From: Chryseobacterium balustinum
GTDB taxonomy: Bacteria; Bacteroidota; Bacteroidia; Flavobacteriales; Weeksellaceae
DNA: 64,000 nucleotides
Assembly (NCBI RefSeq): GCF_900168205.1
Contig: NZ_FUZE01000004.1
Coordinates: forward strand, 124,001 to 188,000
Direction of reading: 5' to 3'
How positions within the stretch are numbered: the stretch's first letter is position 1; each line of letters starts with the position of its first letter. The translations under genes were made by a program, and so were the position numbers. This document shows positions 42,590 through 52,686 of the stretch, in pieces. The notes under the pieces were generated by a model. The model was given only the letters and a program-made list of their open reading frames with translations, was not told where the DNA came from and did no database searches.

Positions 42590-45403
42590 TTAAGCTGTTA
42601 CTGGTCTTTTAGCCGGAGCATCGTCTCTGTCGAATACTCTGTTGATTACAGCATTTTGATTTTTTTCAAACATTTTGTGACTTCCCGGAGCCGGAGCACC
42701 ACTTGGTACCGGAGAAACAACCTGAATTCCTGTATCTCTGAAGTTTCTTAAGATATAAGACCAAGCTCCCATGTTTTCTGGTTCTTCCTGAGCCCAAACG
42801 ATTGATTTTTTGTTTTCGTATTTAGCAAATACAGCTTCAATAGCGTCATTTTGAAGCGGATATAACTGCTCAAATCTTACCAAAGCAACATTTTCACAAT
42901 TCAATTCTTCTTTTTTAGCTAATAATTCGAAGTATAATTTACCTGAACACAATACTAATTTTTCAATTTTTGCTGGGTCTGCCGTAGGATCATCTAAGAT
43001 TGGTTGGAATCCTTTGTTTGAGAAATCTTCAAGCGGAGAAACCACTTTTGGATGTCTTAATAAAGATTTCGGACTCATCACGATCAATGGCTTTCTGAAT
43101 GCCCATTTCAACTGTCTTCTTAATAAGTGGAAGTAGTTTGCTGGAGAAGTAATATTCGCCACAACCATATTTTCGTTAGCACAAAGTGTAAGGAATCTTT
43201 CCAATCTTGCTGAAGAGTGTTCTGCACCCTGTCCTTCTGAACCGTGAGGTAACAACATTACCAAACCGTCCTGAATTTTCCATTTTTCTTCTGCTGCAGC
43301 CAAATACTGGTCAACAATAATCTGAGCTCCGTTTACGAAATCTCCAAACTGAGCTTCCCAAATCGTCAAAGTATTAGGAGATGCCATTGCATAACCATAA
43401 TCGAATCCTAAAACTCCGTATTCTGAAAGGTGAGAGTTGAATACATCAAATCTGCTTTCTGAAACTTCTTTTAAAGGAATATATTCTTCTTCTGTATCTT
43501 CAGTTTTTACAACAGCGTGTCTGTGAGAGAAAGTTCCTCTTTCTACATCTTCTCCAGAAATTCTTACGTTGTGACCTTCTACAAGAAGTGTAGCATAAGC
43601 CAACCATTCTCCAAGAGCCCAATCTAAAGAGTTTGCCTCAATAGCTTTGATTCTGTTATCAAACAGTCTTGTAATTTTGTTGATGAATTTTTTATCAGCA
43701 GGAAGCGTTGACATTTTAATTGCCAATTCTTTTAGCTTAGCTAAATCATATTTTGTATCAACAGCATCTTGTACAGCTCCTCTTTTTGCAATCGGGAAAT
43801 TAGTCCAGTCATCTGCCATGAAAATATCCATCACATTCTTTTCGATTTCCTTAGAAGCATCAAAGTCTTTATCTAAAAGCGCTTTGAATTCTGTTTCCAT
43901 TTTTGCAATTACATCATTTGATGTAACGTTATCTTTCAACAATTTATCTTTATAAATCTCTCTTGGATTCTGATGTTTTGAGATTAATTTATACAAATTA
44001 GGTTGTGTAAATCTTGGCTCATCACCTTCGTTATGACCATATTTTCTGTATCCTAATAAATCGATATAAACATCTTTACCAAATTTAGCTCTGAAGTCAG
44101 CAGCAAAATGAATAGCATGAACAACCGCTTCTGCATCATCAGCATTAACGTGCATTACAGGAGATTCTGTAACTTTCGCAACATCTGTACAATAGGTAGA
44201 AGATCTAGCATCCATATAATTTGTTGTAAATGAAACCTGGTTATTTACAACAATATGAACGGTTCCTCCCGTTTTGTAACCTTCCAAAGTCATCATCTGA
44301 GCAACTTCGTAAGCAATACCTTGTCCTGCAATTGCACCATCACCATGAATGATGATTGGTAAAACTTTAGAGTAATCTTTATACTTATCGTCTACTTTTG
44401 CACGGCAAATACCTTCAACTAAAGCTGCTACAGTCTCTAAGTGAGATGGGTTTGGCGTTAAGTTGATAGCCACTTCTTCTCCAGAAGCAGTTTTTATTTT
44501 TTTAGATGAACCTAAGTGATATTTTACGTCACCTGAGAATACATCTTCTTCAAATTCTTTCCCTTCAAACTCTGAGAAAATCTGTTTGTACGATTTTCCG
44601 AAAATATTCGTTAAAACATTCAATCTTCCTCTGTGAGCCATCCCTAAAACAACCTCATCTACTCCTAGCTGAGAAGATCTTGAAATCAACTGATCCAAAG
44701 CGGGGATTAAAGTTTCGCCCCCTTCTAATGAGAATCTTTTTTGACCAACAAATTTTGTATGAAGATAATTTTCAAACGCAACCGCCTGATTTAATTTTAA
44801 TAAGATCTCGGTTTTTTCGTTTGCAGAAAGAATTGGGTGGTTTTCGTTTACCTGAAGCCACTGCTTGATAAAGTCTTTCTCCTGAACGTTGTTGATGTGC
44901 ATATATTCCACACCAATAGAATCACAGTAGATGCTTTGTAAGTGAGCTATCAAATCCTGTAAAGTTGCAGGACCTTTCATTCCTGTTTCTACAGCACAAT
45001 TGAATTTTGTATTTAAATCTGATTGATTAAGACCAAAATTTTCAATATCCAAAGTGGGTGTATAATGTCTTCTTTCACGTACAGGGTTTGTTTTTGTAAA
45101 CAAGTGCCCTCTCGTTCTGTAAGCTTCAATAAGGTTTACCACCTTAAATTCTTTTTTGATATGCTCTGGTACTTCACCGTTTGAAGCAGCCTGAGAAATT
45201 TGCTGCACAGCAGGAGAAGATTTTACCAAATTTTGTACATACTGGATGCTTTCGTCATCACTGTAGTTCTCAATCGCAAAATCAAAGCCTTGAAAAAAGG
45301 CTTTCCATGATGGTTCTAAAGAGTCAGGGAATTTTAAGTATTGTTGGTATAAATCCTCAATTAACTGAGAATGAGCTGCGTTTAGGAATGAAAATCTGTC
45401 CAT
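42590..45403 (-). CDS. sucA: 2-oxoglutarate dehydrogenase E1 (thiamine-dependent)
   Basis: This 937-residue enzyme decarboxylates 2-oxoglutarate and transfers the succinyl group to E2. It begins with the E2-binding helix (LNAAHSQLIEDLYQQY), contains VVLGMAHRGRLNVL and HGDGAIAGQGIAYE of the thiamine-diphosphate domain, and HGSEGQGAEHSSARLERFL in the transketolase-like domain. The length matches E. coli SucA closely. It lies upstream of sucB and shares its message. Confidence 0.98.
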   Translation of the reverse strand: MDRFSFLNAAHSQLIEDLYQQYLKFPDSLEPSWKAFFQGFDFAIENYSDDESIQYVQNLVKSSPAVQQISQAASNGEVPEHIKKEFKVVNLIEAYRTRGHLFTKTNPVRERRHYTPTLDIENFGLNQSDLNTKFNCAVETGMKGPATLQDLIAHLQSIYCDSIGVEYMHINNVQEKDFIKQWLQVNENHPILSANEKTEILLKLNQAVAFENYLHTKFVGQKRFSLEGGETLIPALDQLISRSSQLGVDEVVLGMAHRGRLNVLTNIFGKSYKQIFSEFEGKEFEEDVFSGDVKYHLGSSKKIKTASGEEVAINLTPNPSHLETVAALVEGICRAKVDDKYKDYSKVLPIIIHGDGAIAGQGIAYEVAQMMTLEGYKTGGTVHIVVNNQVSFTTNYMDARSSTYCTDVAKVTESPVMHVNADDAEAVVHAIHFAADFRAKFGKDVYIDLLGYRKYGHNEGDEPRFTQPNLYKLISKHQNPREIYKDKLLKDNVTSNDVIAKMETEFKALLDKDFDASKEIEKNVMDIFMADDWTNFPIAKRGAVQDAVDTKYDLAKLKELAIKMSTLPADKKFINKITRLFDNRIKAIEANSLDWALGEWLAYATLLVEGHNVRISGEDVERGTFSHRHAVVKTEDTEEEYIPLKEVSESRFDVFNSHLSEYGVLGFDYGYAMASPNTLTIWEAQFGDFVNGAQIIVDQYLAAAEEKWKIQDGLVMLLPHGSEGQGAEHSSARLERFLTLCANENMVVANITSPANYFHLLRRQLKWAFRKPLIVMSPKSLLRHPKVVSPLEDFSNKGFQPILDDPTADPAKIEKLVLCSGKLYFELLAKKEELNCENVALVRFEQLYPLQNDAIEAVFAKYENKKSIVWAQEEPENMGAWSYILRNFRDTGIQVVSPVPSGAPAPGSHKMFEKNQNAVINRVFDRDDAPAKRPVTA

Positions 45404-45449
45404 TATTACAGTTTATCTATTATTAAATTTTGTTTAACGTATTAATCCT

Positions 45450-45457
45450 CAAATTTA
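45450..45457 (-). promoter_or_regulatory. Candidate -7 element of the sucA-sucB operon
   Basis: On the minus strand this is TAAATTTG, 46 bp before the sucA ATG. Confidence 0.5.
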
Positions 45458-45526
45458 ATAAAAAAAACCGAGTTGGGATGACCTCAAAACCTTAAAAAAA
45501 ATATAAAAAAGATAATTGGGAAAAAA

Positions 45527-46567
45527 TCATCTATAAACAGAGAGAGAAAGTTTCAGATTAACATCCTGACCATCTACAGGTGGCTCTATAAAAGTCTGAT
45601 AAACATCACCATAACGCATTTCATCTTTCTTTGCTTTTTGTATAAGCTGCTGAATTGCTTTTATTCTTCCCGGATAAGAACCTTTGTAATACATTACATA
45701 ATTTTCTGTAGGGCTTATAGATCTGAAATTAAAATTATTATCGGTAACTCCTATTTTTTTTGATAAAGGAATTCCGAAAAAATAAGAAACCTCGTTATCT
45801 TTAAAATTATCGGCATCGGTAATAAGAACCGGATATCCTACCTCATCATTTTTTTTGCCTAGATCCATCGTCACAAAATTATTGACCTTGTTATAATTCA
45901 TGACAATATTTTTATACAAAGCATCTTTCTTATTAGAAGTACTTACATTGATACCCAAAATCATTTTAGCCTCTTCTTTTTCCACCATCAGACTGTCATA
46001 TTTTATGGCAGCCAACTGATTGTCTTTTTCTACCTTATTGCCTAAAACATTTTTCAAATTAAGCATGCTTTTCTCAATATTATCTGCAAATTTATCTTCC
46101 GTCCAAAAATTCTGAGCCCTTGATAAAACCGATAATTTTGGAGTATGTACATACCATGTAATTTTTGTTTTTTCCGCTGAAACTGCTGTAAATTTCACAT
46201 CGATCAAAGTAGGATTTTCATCTTCATCTTCGAAAAGCTGATATCTCAAGGTTTTATTTGGATTTTCGTAGCGGATAAACATTTCGCCGCCATCTTTACT
46301 CTTAGGGTCATCATAACTGATAGCACTTCCTTTTCCTTCGTAAGGCGAATAATAATCAATGGTGATCGTTTTTGAGCTGGAAAAGAAATTATTCCACCGG
46401 GTAAAATTCTGCAGATTATTAAACTGGTTAAAAACCTTTTCTAAAGGATAGTCTACCTCTTTTTCTATGGTAAATTCTTTACTTTCATCCACAAAATAAT
46501 ACATAGAAGCCGCATAAGCTCCCACCAACAATACTACAATAACCGCTATAATTTTGAAAAAACGCAT
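45527..46567 (-). CDS. SRPBCC family membrane-anchored protein
   Basis: This 346-residue protein has one N-terminal membrane helix (FFKIIAVIVVLLVGAYAAS, about 3-21) and a polyketide-cyclase/dehydrase-like START domain (SRPBCC) at about 30-165. The C-terminal half resembles the GyrI-like effector-binding fold. It probably binds a hydrophobic ligand on the outer face of the inner membrane; the ligand is unknown. A longer frame reaches a GTG at 46615, but that start lies inside a terminator hairpin, so I use the ATG at 46567. Confidence 0.8.
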   Translation of the reverse strand: MRFFKIIAVIVVLLVGAYAASMYYFVDESKEFTIEKEVDYPLEKVFNQFNNLQNFTRWNNFFSSSKTITIDYYSPYEGKGSAISYDDPKSKDGGEMFIRYENPNKTLRYQLFEDEDENPTLIDVKFTAVSAEKTKITWYVHTPKLSVLSRAQNFWTEDKFADNIEKSMLNLKNVLGNKVEKDNQLAAIKYDSLMVEKEEAKMILGINVSTSNKKDALYKNIVMNYNKVNNFVTMDLGKKNDEVGYPVLITDADNFKDNEVSYFFGIPLSKKIGVTDNNFNFRSISPTENYVMYYKGSYPGRIKAIQQLIQKAKKDEMRYGDVYQTFIEPPVDGQDVNLKLSLSVYR

Positions 46568-46571
46568 CACA

Positions 46572-46579
46572 CAAAAGTA
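46572..46579 (-). promoter_or_regulatory. Candidate -7 element abutting the SRPBCC gene start
   Basis: On the minus strand this is TACTTTTG, 4 bp before the ATG at 46567 and only 15 bp beyond the glg operon terminator. Confidence 0.4.
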
Positions 46580-46593
46580 ATACAAATAAAAAA

Positions 46594-46616
46594 AGTGACC
46601 AATATCTTTGGCCACT
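46594..46616 (-). terminator. Terminator downstream of glgC
   Basis: AGTGACCAA pairs with TTGGCCACT (one mismatch) and is followed on the minus strand by TTTTTATTT. It is 127 bp past the glgC stop; the gap between holds only low-complexity sequence. Confidence 0.75.
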
Positions 46617-46742
46617 CTTGTTTTTTATTTTTGATGGTGATGAAGGTTCGATGTTGAATGTTTGATATTCGAATGCAAAAATTTTGAATTAAAAACTAAA
46701 CTTGAAAGTTATTAGCTTCTCAAAACATACAGCTTCCAACCC

Positions 46743-48011
46743 TTACCCAATGTGAGTTCCTGGTTTTAGAACTGCACCTTTTTTCACTACAACAATTCCG
46801 TCTTGTACAGAATGAGTTCCGTAGTCGCCATCCTGAAGATGTTTCCCACCAATGATTCTTACATTATCACCGATGAAGCAGTTTTTATCTAAAATTGCTT
46901 TTTCAATATAGCAGTATTTCCCGATTCCCATATTGGGTAAACCTTTTCGGTCATTATTCACAATTTCCGTCGTATTTTGATAAAAATCAGCTCCCATAAT
47001 ATAGGAATTTACAATCGTGCTGCCTTTATCAACTCTGGTACGGTTTCCAATCACAGAATTTTCTATTTTATCTGCCATAATAATACATCCGTCTCCGAAA
47101 ACCGCTTTACTTACATAAGAGCCATTAACTTTTGATGGCGGAAGCATTCTTGCACGCGTAAAAATTGGCGCTGATGAAAACAGATTAAACTGCGGGAAAT
47201 CGTGACAAAGATCTAAGTTGGCTTCGTAAAAAGATTCAATGGTTCCAATATCCGTCCAATATCCTTCATATTGGTAACTAAGTGTTGTATATTTCCCTAT
47301 AGAATTTGGGATAATATCTTTTCCGAAATCATCTCCCGCTCCATCTTCAAACATTTTTTTGAGAATGCTTTTAGAGAAAATATAAATTCCCATTGAGGCT
47401 AAAAACTCTTTCCCCTTCATTTTATTTTCGTCTGAAACTTCAGATTGCAAGCCTTCAAGCTCATCAAATCCGGGCTTTTCAACGAATGAAGTAATATTTC
47501 CATCATCATCAGATTTTAAAATTCCAAATCCGGTTGCATCTTTTGCATTAACGGGAATGGTTGCAATGGTTACATCACCTCCATTATCAATATGGAAATC
47601 GAGCATTTCATTAAAATCCATCTGATACAACTGATCTCCTGAAAGAATAAGAATATATTCATAATCATATTTCTCAAGATGCTTCATCGATTGCCGAACG
47701 GCATCTGCAGTCCCCTGAAACCAACTGTCACTGTCTACATTCTGCTCTGCCGCCAAAATATCTACAAAACCCTGACTAAAAATATCAAAGTGGTAAGAAT
47801 TTTTAATGTGCGAGTTGAGAGAAGCTGAATTAAACTGAGTCAAAACCAGGATCTTATTGAGTCCTGAATTAAGACAATTCGAGATTGGAATATCTACCAA
47901 TCTGTATTTTCCTGCAATTGGAACAGCGGGTTTTGACCTTGTATAGGTTAATGGAAAAAGCCTTGTTCCTCTACCTCCTCCCAACACAATGGAAATGACG
48001 TTGTGTTTCAT
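46743..48011 (-). CDS. glgC: Glucose-1-phosphate adenylyltransferase
   Basis: This 422-residue enzyme makes ADP-glucose from ATP and glucose-1-phosphate, the committed step of bacterial glycogen synthesis. The pyrophosphorylase signature VLGGGRGTRLFPLT and the regulatory/substrate segment SKPAVPIAGKYRLVDIPISN are present, and the C-terminal left-handed beta-helix follows (IIMADKIENSVIGNRTRV region). It is third in the order glgB-glgA-glgC, 17 bp after glgA. Confidence 0.97.
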   Translation of the reverse strand: MKHNVISIVLGGGRGTRLFPLTYTRSKPAVPIAGKYRLVDIPISNCLNSGLNKILVLTQFNSASLNSHIKNSYHFDIFSQGFVDILAAEQNVDSDSWFQGTADAVRQSMKHLEKYDYEYILILSGDQLYQMDFNEMLDFHIDNGGDVTIATIPVNAKDATGFGILKSDDDGNITSFVEKPGFDELEGLQSEVSDENKMKGKEFLASMGIYIFSKSILKKMFEDGAGDDFGKDIIPNSIGKYTTLSYQYEGYWTDIGTIESFYEANLDLCHDFPQFNLFSSAPIFTRARMLPPSKVNGSYVSKAVFGDGCIIMADKIENSVIGNRTRVDKGSTIVNSYIMGADFYQNTTEIVNNDRKGLPNMGIGKYCYIEKAILDKNCFIGDNVRIIGGKHLQDGDYGTHSVQDGIVVVKKGAVLKPGTHIG

Positions 48012-48028
48012 AAATATCTGCGTTTTTT

Positions 48029-49435
48029 TTAATTTTTATATAATGTTAAATACTTTTCAGCCGATTTTTCCCAGGCAAAGTCAAATTTCATATTAGACAA
48101 CACCAATTCATCCATTTGTGCTTTATTGTTATAAACATTTAAAGCACGACTCATTGCGTGAATAATATCGTCAACTCCGGGATAGGTAAAATTCAAGCCG
48201 GAACCGCCGGTTGTAATATCTTTTACAGTATCTCTCAATCCTCCTGTATAACTCACGACAGGAACAGTTCCGTAACGCATTGCATACATCTGATTGAGAC
48301 CACAAGGTTCAACTCTTGAAGGCATTAACAAGAAGTCTGCCGAAGCGTAAATTTTATGTGATAAATGTTCTTTATACCCAATATCTGTGGCAAAATTGGA
48401 GTACACAGAATCGAGTTCTTTCAACTGTTGTTCGATATAAGCATTTCCTGAACCGAGCACTATAATATTTAATCCTCCAAAACTCTGCTTAATACTTCGC
48501 CAAATTAAATCAGGGAGTAAATCTGCACCTTTTTCAGTAGCAAATCTTCCTATAAAGGCAAACAAAGGAAGTTCAGGATTTAAACCATATTCTTTACAAA
48601 GTTTAATTTTATTTTTCTTCTTCGTTTTTAAAACATTTTTACTATTGAAATTAAAATCGATCATAGGATCGGTTTGAGGATTCCAAACATCTGTATCGAT
48701 ACCGTTTATAATTCCGTAAGCTTTGGAAAATTCTTCCCTTACCAAACTTTCAAGACCTCTGAAGCTTACGAACAGTTCTTCAAGATAACCTTCGGAAACC
48801 GTTGTAAAAGCACTACAACACTTAATCATACTCGCCAAAGGATTGATAAAGCCATTCCAGTCGAGAAGTCCCCATTTGTGATGATCAAAAGCAGGCATGT
48901 AATTGATCATATCCCAATTCATCATCCCTTGATATTCTCCGTTGTGAATCGTTCCTATGGTTTTCACACCTTTTAGAAATTCAAACTCTTCACAGTTTTC
49001 TATCATAAAAGGAACCAAACCGGTGTGATAATCATGACAATGCAAAACATCAGGACGAATTTTCATTGCAGTCAACCAATGTAAAACACCTTGCTGGAAA
49101 GCTAAAAACTGGAAACTTTCATCTTCATATCCATAAGGGTTTTCACGATCGAGTAATCCTGGAATTTTCACCATAAACAATTCAAATCCTAAAACATCTG
49201 TGGTTTCTTTCATAACCTGAACCTGAAGCATATTGGATCCCTGATGAATAAAGCCGTCAAAAACTACCTCAAAATCATAGTCGTATACAAAATGTTTGTT
49301 GTACCAAGGCATCACTACTTTCGCATTAACCTCTTTTATTTTGTTCTGATATTTTGGCAAAGCACCAACCACATCTGCAAGTCCGCCAACTTTTGCTACG
49401 GGATAACATTCTGTACTGAGGTGAAATATTGTCAT
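48029..49435 (-). CDS. glgA: Glycogen synthase
   Basis: This 468-residue protein is an ADP-glucose-dependent glycogen synthase of family GT5 with two Rossmann domains. The ADP-glucose-binding motif KVGGLADVVGALPK is at residues 15-28 and the C-terminal catalytic EPCGLNQMYAMRYGTVP is present. The ATG overlaps the glgB stop by four bases (ATGA), so translation is coupled. Confidence 0.97.
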   Translation of the reverse strand: MTIFHLSTECYPVAKVGGLADVVGALPKYQNKIKEVNAKVVMPWYNKHFVYDYDFEVVFDGFIHQGSNMLQVQVMKETTDVLGFELFMVKIPGLLDRENPYGYEDESFQFLAFQQGVLHWLTAMKIRPDVLHCHDYHTGLVPFMIENCEEFEFLKGVKTIGTIHNGEYQGMMNWDMINYMPAFDHHKWGLLDWNGFINPLASMIKCCSAFTTVSEGYLEELFVSFRGLESLVREEFSKAYGIINGIDTDVWNPQTDPMIDFNFNSKNVLKTKKKNKIKLCKEYGLNPELPLFAFIGRFATEKGADLLPDLIWRSIKQSFGGLNIIVLGSGNAYIEQQLKELDSVYSNFATDIGYKEHLSHKIYASADFLLMPSRVEPCGLNQMYAMRYGTVPVVSYTGGLRDTVKDITTGGSGLNFTYPGVDDIIHAMSRALNVYNNKAQMDELVLSNMKFDFAWEKSAEKYLTLYKN

Positions 49436-51384
49436 TTTTTGTGTTGTTTAATCCTATTTAATTTATACTTTTTATCTTTTTTTTGTCTTAAAACAATTCC
49501 GGAAAGCGCAGGAAGATTAAGGCTTATTGATCTTGGACAATTCATCCATTCATCATGATCTTCTCTGAAAATATTCGCTTCAACTCCACTTCCACTATAT
49601 TTTTCATCATCGGAATTCAAAACTACTTCCCAGTGTGTACCTAAGTTCACTCCGACTTTATAATCTAAAACATTTGGAGTAAGATTTAAAATCACCATAA
49701 AAACATCATCCCGTCTTTTTCCTTTCCTTAAATAAATATAGACAGAATTATCGGTATCATTGGCTTCAACCCATTCAAAACCATTTTGATTGAATTGATT
49801 TTCATAGAAAGCCGTTTCATTTTTATAAAGATGGTTCAGATCTTTTACTAAAGTCTGCAAACCTTTATGAACCGGATATTGCAGCAAATGCCAATCTAAA
49901 CTCTGTTTAAAATTCCATTCATTGGTTTGCCCAAATTCATCACCCATAAAAAGCAATTTTGCTCCGGGATGCGTAAACATATAAACATATAATGCTCTGA
50001 GATTAGCAAATTTCTGCCACTCATCACCTTTCATTTTATAAATCAAACTGGCTTTTCCGTGTACCACTTCATCATGTGAAAACGGAATCATATAATTTTC
50101 ATTATACATATACATCGACGAAAAAGTCAGTTTGTGATGATGGTATTTTCTATCTGCATGATCTTCTTTAAAATAAAATAAGGTATCGTGCATCCAACCC
50201 ATCATCCATTTCATTCCAAATCCTACGCCACCGTCATGTACAGGTTTTGTCAACATTGGAAAATCTGAACTTTCTTCCGCAATGGTTATAATATTATTTC
50301 CAAATTCTTTATAAACAGCGGTATTAAATTCCTGAAGAAAAGCTTTTGCTTCAAGATTTACATTTTCTCCATAAATATTTGGTTCCCATTCGCCTTCATT
50401 TCTTGAATAATCAAGATGAAGCATAGACGTTACTGCATCAACTCGAAGTCCATCTGCGTGATAACGATCGAGCCAGAAAACCGCATTCGAAATGAGGAAA
50501 GATTTCACTTCATTTCGTCCGTAATTAAAAATGTATGATTTCCAATCGGGGTGAAAGCCTTTTCTGGGATCTTCATGCTCATATAGATAAGAGCCATCAA
50601 AACAATGCAAACCATTAGCATCACCCGGAAAATGTGAAGGAACCCAATCTAAAATAACGCCAATATCATTTTTATGAAGTTCATTGATCAGAAACATTAA
50701 ATCCTGCGGAGAACCAAAACGAGACGTTGCCGCAAAAAAACCGGTAATCTGATATCCCCAACTCGGATCATAAGGATATTCCATCACGGGCATAAATTCT
50801 ACATGAGTAAAACCCATTTCGGTAATATACGGGACCAGTTTTGAGGCAATTTCCCTATAATTCAGAAATTTTTCTGGATGGTCTTCATCTCGCATCCATG
50901 AAGCTAAATGTATTTCATAAACGGAAATAGGAGCATCCAAACTGTTTTTTTGCCAGCGTTTGTCAAGCCATTCCTGATCTTCCCATTCATACCAATTGGT
51001 AGAAACCATCGAGGCTGCCTGCAGATTCTGCTCCCAGCTTAATGCATAGGGATCACTTTTTTCTAAAATTTTCCCCTGAGCTGTTTCTATCGCGTATTTA
51101 TAAAGCGTTCCCCAGGAAAGTGCGGGAATAAATCCTTCCCAAATCCCCGATTGATCCCATCTGGGAAAAAGAATATGTTCACGGTGATTCCAGTTATTGA
51201 AGTTTCCTATCACAGAAACTTTTTTGGCATTGGGAGCCCAAACCGAAAAATAAACCCCTTTTACTCCGTCTTTTTCAACAGAATGAGCACCAAACTTTTC
51301 GTAGAGCCTGTAATGTATACCTTCTTTAAAAAGGTATACATCATGATCCGTAAAAAGAGTGTAGGTTTTTACAAAATTCATCAT
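49432..51384 (-). CDS. glgB: 1,4-alpha-glucan branching enzyme
   Basis: This 650-residue protein is a GH13 branching enzyme that introduces alpha-1,6 branches in glycogen. The N-terminal CBM48 domain reads VSVIGNFNNWN at about residues 55-65, followed by the GH13 barrel with DWVPSHFPGDA, the nucleophile region GLRVDAVTSM and HDEVVHGKASL. The C-terminal all-beta domain ends with SGIVLRQ and a basic KKDKKYK tail. It heads the glgBAC operon. Confidence 0.97.
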   Translation of the reverse strand: MMNFVKTYTLFTDHDVYLFKEGIHYRLYEKFGAHSVEKDGVKGVYFSVWAPNAKKVSVIGNFNNWNHREHILFPRWDQSGIWEGFIPALSWGTLYKYAIETAQGKILEKSDPYALSWEQNLQAASMVSTNWYEWEDQEWLDKRWQKNSLDAPISVYEIHLASWMRDEDHPEKFLNYREIASKLVPYITEMGFTHVEFMPVMEYPYDPSWGYQITGFFAATSRFGSPQDLMFLINELHKNDIGVILDWVPSHFPGDANGLHCFDGSYLYEHEDPRKGFHPDWKSYIFNYGRNEVKSFLISNAVFWLDRYHADGLRVDAVTSMLHLDYSRNEGEWEPNIYGENVNLEAKAFLQEFNTAVYKEFGNNIITIAEESSDFPMLTKPVHDGGVGFGMKWMMGWMHDTLFYFKEDHADRKYHHHKLTFSSMYMYNENYMIPFSHDEVVHGKASLIYKMKGDEWQKFANLRALYVYMFTHPGAKLLFMGDEFGQTNEWNFKQSLDWHLLQYPVHKGLQTLVKDLNHLYKNETAFYENQFNQNGFEWVEANDTDNSVYIYLRKGKRRDDVFMVILNLTPNVLDYKVGVNLGTHWEVVLNSDDEKYSGSGVEANIFREDHDEWMNCPRSISLNLPALSGIVLRQKKDKKYKLNRIKQHKK

Positions 51385-51442
51385 AATCGGTTTTTGATCT
51401 AAATCATCATAAGCATATCTTCTACTAAATTACGATGACTAC

Positions 51443-51450
51443 CAAATATA
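51443..51450 (-). promoter_or_regulatory. Candidate -7 element of the glgBAC operon
   Basis: On the minus strand this is TATATTTG, 58 bp before the glgB ATG, with a TTG 16 bp further upstream (51467-51469). Confidence 0.45.
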
Positions 51451-51553
51451 TGAAATATTCCCTTGGCAAGAGCTATTTTTAATCAATATTAAAAAGAATT
51501 CATAAAAATATTTTTTATAAATTTAAAAGTTTTAAAACCGTTAAAAACACATA

Positions 51554-52684
51554 ATGAAATTTACACTCAATACGGCAGAAAAAGACAACAGACCTATTTT
51601 CATCACCGGAAATTTCAATAAATGGAATCCTAAAGATTACAATTTTCAACTTCAGATTTCTGAAGAAAATACTTACAGTATTGATATTGAAGACCAATTA
51701 CTTCCTGATAACATCGAATACAAATTCACAAAAGGAGGTTGGGAAAATGTAGAATTGGATCAATACGGAAATATTACTCCAAACAGAAAAACCCACAAAC
51801 ATTCTGCTAAAACTACTGATTTTGTAGAAAAATGGAGATTCAACTGGGGACCTTTTAAAGATGAGTTCTTCCCGATTGTTGAGGTGATTTCTGAAGAATT
51901 TTACATTCCACAGCTTGACCGTTACCGCAAAGTTTGGGCACTTCTTCCCTACGATTATTATATTTCAGATAAAAAATATCCTGTGCTTTACCTTCAGGAT
52001 GCACAAAATTTATTTAATGAAGGCAGTGCATACGGAAATTGGGAAATCGACAAAAAACTATCGATTCTTGCCGAGTACGGCCGTGGAGATGTTATTGTAA
52101 TCGCAGTAGAACACGGAAGCGAAGACCGTATCAAAGAATATATTTTCGATAATGATAACGTTGCCAACGGATCGGAAGGGAAAAAATATATCAGATTCGT
52201 CACAGATACTTTGAAACCTTTTATTGATGAACATTACCGCACAAAAAAAGACCGCGAAAATACAGGGATCGGCGGAAGTTCTTTAGGCGCATTAATCAGT
52301 TTATACAGTGGTTTTCTCTACCCTGAAGTCTATTCTAAACTGTTGATTTTTTCACCTTCACTTTGGATAGAACCCAATAATAACTTTCCGATGATGAGTT
52401 TCAGAATTCCTTTTAAAACTAAAATCTATCTTTATGGTGGCGAAAAGGAAGGTTCTAAAATGGTAAAAAGAATTCAGGTTTTTGAAAACTATCTGAAACG
52501 ATGGGAAAAGAAAAACCTTTTTGATTTTGAATTTAGAACCAATATTAATCCTGATGGCGAACACAGCGAATTTTATTGGTCACAGGAATTCCCGAGAGCA
52601 ATAGAATGGCTTTTCTATAATAACACAGAAAACCCTGTTGAAGTAACACCACAACAGGAAAATATTAAAAATAAAACGATTTAA
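51554..52684 (+). CDS. Esterase-fold hydrolase with N-terminal glycogen-binding-like (CBM48/E-set) domain
   Basis: This 376-residue protein begins with an early-set/CBM48-like domain (about 1-90) whose ITGNFNKWNP motif resembles the NFNNWN of the adjacent GlgB. The rest is an alpha/beta-hydrolase of the enterochelin-esterase/esterase D group, with nucleophile elbow GGSSLGAL (Ser243) and a candidate His in DGEHSEFYW near the C-terminus. No signal peptide is seen. It is divergent from glgBAC. Together these suggest an intracellular hydrolase that binds glycogen or an oligosaccharide; the actual substrate is unknown. Confidence 0.85.
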   Translation: MKFTLNTAEKDNRPIFITGNFNKWNPKDYNFQLQISEENTYSIDIEDQLLPDNIEYKFTKGGWENVELDQYGNITPNRKTHKHSAKTTDFVEKWRFNWGPFKDEFFPIVEVISEEFYIPQLDRYRKVWALLPYDYYISDKKYPVLYLQDAQNLFNEGSAYGNWEIDKKLSILAEYGRGDVIVIAVEHGSEDRIKEYIFDNDNVANGSEGKKYIRFVTDTLKPFIDEHYRTKKDRENTGIGGSSLGALISLYSGFLYPEVYSKLLIFSPSLWIEPNNNFPMMSFRIPFKTKIYLYGGEKEGSKMVKRIQVFENYLKRWEKKNLFDFEFRTNINPDGEHSEFYWSQEFPRAIEWLFYNNTENPVEVTPQQENIKNKTI

Positions 52685-52686
52685 AA

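Noticed and set aside
46568..46615. N-terminal extension of the SRPBCC protein to a GTG start
   Set aside because: The extra codons are the glgC terminator and the promoter word; the hydrophobic anchor begins properly at the ATG at 46567.
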